Origin: a virus
Direction: 5' to 3' (one strand)
DNA: 38,808 nt
IMG/VR virus record: IMGVR_UViG_3300045051_000613
Coordinates: 1 to 38,808 of that record
A program made the position numbers and the translations under genes. Of this stretch, positions 37,368-38,808 are shown in pieces; the stretch's first letter is position 1; each line of letters begins with the position of its first letter. The notes beneath the pieces were generated by a model. It searched no databases and was not told the origin of the DNA. It saw nothing but the letters and a program-made list of their open reading frames with translations.

Positions 37368-38372
37368 TTAGCCAGCGCAGTTGTAGACCACGCCGAGGTA
37401 GCGGGGCCCGTTGAATCCCAAGTTGCCGAAGGTGTACACCCTCGTCACTTCAGTGAGCTGATTGGCCGGGTCAACCGGCGGCATCATCTTCATCCACGCG
37501 CCCGAGAGCACTGTGAACTTGATGGCCTTCGGATTGAAGAACCGCACCTCATTGGCCGGCGCGTCCTCGTCGTACATCAGGTCGCACTTGCCTTTGAACT
37601 GGATGGCGTCATTCAGAAACCCGATGTCGCCGCCCGTGGCCTTGGCGCTCCGTTCAATCTTCTCGACCGCGACCAAGAGGCCCTCGTAGGCCCCGAAGGT
37701 CGTGATGTCGGTAATCGCGGCGGTCGGCACCATGTCGACGCCGCCGAGCGAGCACTGATTGAAGGTCGTCGTCATCGACGCGCGCAGGTTGTCGTAGATG
37801 ACGGCCGTTTTCGCCCCCGAGTTGGCGCGGTTACGGGCAAAGGTAAAGAGCGCGCGGTTGACGCCGCCGACCGTGCCGGTCGTGGGCGTGTTCGAGATGA
37901 GTCGGGTGACGCCATCGAAGTTGTTGCCGCTGCCGTCTCCGGTCCAGGCCTGGCGGTTCATGACGGCAGTCGCGGTGTCCTTGGCGTTTTCGAGCTTGGC
38001 CGCGATGACGTCGAACTTCTGGTCGCCCTTGTTGCGCGCGGCTTCCAAGGTCGAGATGACGACCGTGCCGGCGCAGATGCGTTGATTGAATTGGAACGCA
38101 TCGAACGTGTCGACTCGGGTCGTCGGGATCACGTCCATCTCGCCCATCATCACGAAGTTGGTGTTCTCGGCGTATTCGATCGGGTACTCGAAAATGCGCC
38201 CGCCGGTCGAGTCTTCCTTGAAGCCCGTGTACCGGGCCTTGCCGTTCGCATCCGGGTCCGCGAGCATGCGAATCAGCGCACGGCTGTTGAAGACGTTGTT
38301 GGTCGGTCGGCCGCTGCCGACGATGTCTTCAAACGTCGATGCGTACAACTGGCCTATGTTCGGGTCCGCCAC
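37368..38372 (-). CDS. Major capsid protein (HK97 fold type)
   Basis: 334 residues from GTG 38372. The sequence (MADPNIGQLYASTFEDIVGS) is a standard podovirus/siphovirus capsid length. An N-arm leads to an E-loop-like segment (GRIFEYPIEYAENTNFVMMG), a helix spine (AKLENAKDTATAVMNRQAWT), and a P/A-domain pattern with strands (GLLVAVEKIERSAKATGGDI, EVRFFNPKAIKFTVLSGAWM). Position after the scaffold fragment and before the decoration gene supports the call. The gene has no stop-start overlap with its neighbours, which fits a high-output gene. Confidence 0.85.
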   Translation of the reverse strand: MADPNIGQLYASTFEDIVGSGRPTNNVFNSRALIRMLADPDANGKARYTGFKEDSTGGRIFEYPIEYAENTNFVMMGEMDVIPTTRVDTFDAFQFNQRICAGTVVISTLEAARNKGDQKFDVIAAKLENAKDTATAVMNRQAWTGDGSGNNFDGVTRLISNTPTTGTVGGVNRALFTFARNRANSGAKTAVIYDNLRASMTTTFNQCSLGGVDMVPTAAITDITTFGAYEGLLVAVEKIERSAKATGGDIGFLNDAIQFKGKCDLMYDEDAPANEVRFFNPKAIKFTVLSGAWMKMMPPVDPANQLTEVTRVYTFGNLGFNGPRYLGVVYNCAG

Positions 38373-38408
38373 CGTTCTACCCTGCTCTCTGAAACGAAAA
38401 CCGACGGG

Positions 38409-38808
38409 TTACTGAATCCCGAGCCGTGCCGCGTTCTCTTTCACGAGATCGAGCGTGGTGCGGGAGCCAGTCGGCCCGCTTTCGGCGGTCGTCCGTCGGG
38501 TGGGCGTGAGCGAACTGCTCGCCGCACGCGCCTTTTGGTTTTGTTCGTCCAGGACCCGTTGGTGGATTTTGGCGTCACGCGTCGGATAGAAGTGCTCTCG
38601 ATAGGCGCGGTTGTAGGCCTTGTCGAGGGTGTACCGCTTATCGGAACGCATGATCGCGGCGATGTGCGGCCGCAGTTCGTCAAACGCTTCATTCTTGGCG
38701 ACGTCCTCGAAGTCGGACTGGGCCCGCTGTTCGATCGTGCCCATGAAGGCTTGATATTCCTGCTGCTGCTGATAGTCGCGGAAGGGCTGTAGCTCTTTAC
38801 TCAGATCC
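38409..38808 (-). CDS. Scaffolding protein, C-terminal part (gene cut by the right edge)
   Basis: The frame is open to the window edge and yields 132 residues, beginning DLSKELQPFRDYQQQQEYQA and ending KENAARLGIQ. It is Gln/Glu/Arg-rich and helical (QSDFEDVAKNEAFDELRPHI and YTLDKAYNRAYREHFYPTRD), with a basic Ser/Thr-rich C-terminus (SSSLTPTRRTTAESGPTGS), typical of internal scaffolds whose C-terminal helix binds the capsid protein. An internal ATG at 38744 is unlikely to be the start, since the coding pattern continues upstream. The N-terminus may be the fragment at the left edge. Confidence 0.7.
   Translation of the reverse strand, partial: DLSKELQPFRDYQQQQEYQAFMGTIEQRAQSDFEDVAKNEAFDELRPHIAAIMRSDKRYTLDKAYNRAYREHFYPTRDAKIHQRVLDEQNQKARAASSSLTPTRRTTAESGPTGSRTTLDLVKENAARLGIQ

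Noticed and set aside
37350-38792. A 480-codon plus-strand frame opposite the capsid and scaffold genes
   Set aside because: It mirrors codons of the capsid gene and crosses the gap between two minus genes; composition is typical of an antisense shadow.

Overview
The window is almost certainly the genome, or nearly the whole genome, of a temperate short-tailed (podovirus-like) bacteriophage from a GC-rich host. Evidence: large terminase, portal, HK97-type capsid protein, tail adaptor and hub-like proteins, several large internal-virion-type proteins, and no tape-measure, sheath or long-tail module. A tyrosine integrase beside a tRNA-Arg(CCT) 3' fragment with repeated arm sites (attP), plus a divergent pair of helix-turn-helix regulators, shows that it can lysogenise. 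The host cannot be named from sequence alone; it should carry a tRNA-Arg(CCT) gene ending in an encoded CGGGCGCACCA.

Layout. Positions 1-6241 (minus strand) hold the packaging/head genes: terminase large subunit, a small basic protein, portal and accessory genes. Positions 6336-7910 are a plus-strand cassette of six small unknown genes, followed by about 670 bp of hairpin-rich non-coding DNA and a probable small terminase (minus). Positions 9233-11684 are a second plus-strand run of small genes under an operator-containing promoter. Two small minus genes, a Uma2-family nuclease gene and a 42-residue membrane peptide lead to attP (12.9-13.2 kb), the integrase (minus), a repressor-like gene (minus) and the switch at about 14.95-15.04 kb. 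Positions 15038-23959 form one rightward operon of mostly overlapping genes: Cro-like protein, C5 methyltransferase, a 5'-3' exonuclease fused to a RecT-like annealing protein, an acidic-tailed partner, an N4/N6 methyltransferase, a replication protein, a tRNA-guanine-transglycosylase-like enzyme, a sigma factor and a lipoprotein. Positions 38808-23966 (minus) are the late virion operon: scaffold, capsid, decoration, tail proteins, internal proteins, a holin-like membrane protein and a Holliday-junction-resolvase-like nuclease.

Read as a circle, the late genes form one leftward series: terminase, portal, (window edges), scaffold, capsid, tail. Both window edges cut an apparent scaffold-type gene, so the contig seems to be a circular or circularly permuted genome opened there, with some sequence missing.

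Most notable: (1) the terminase carries a 284-residue intein placed between the His and Asp of the nuclease H-x-x-D motif, and its HNH homing endonuclease lies in a different reading frame from the splicing domain; (2) a single polypeptide joins a FEN-type 5'-3' exonuclease to a RecT-like annealase, followed by a protein with an SSB-like acidic tip; (3) a TGT/DpdA-like enzyme with two methyltransferases suggests DNA hypermodification; (4) operators of form TGTCAA-N4-TTGACA recur at three distant control regions; (5) the attP arm sites are visible as 21-bp-spaced repeats.
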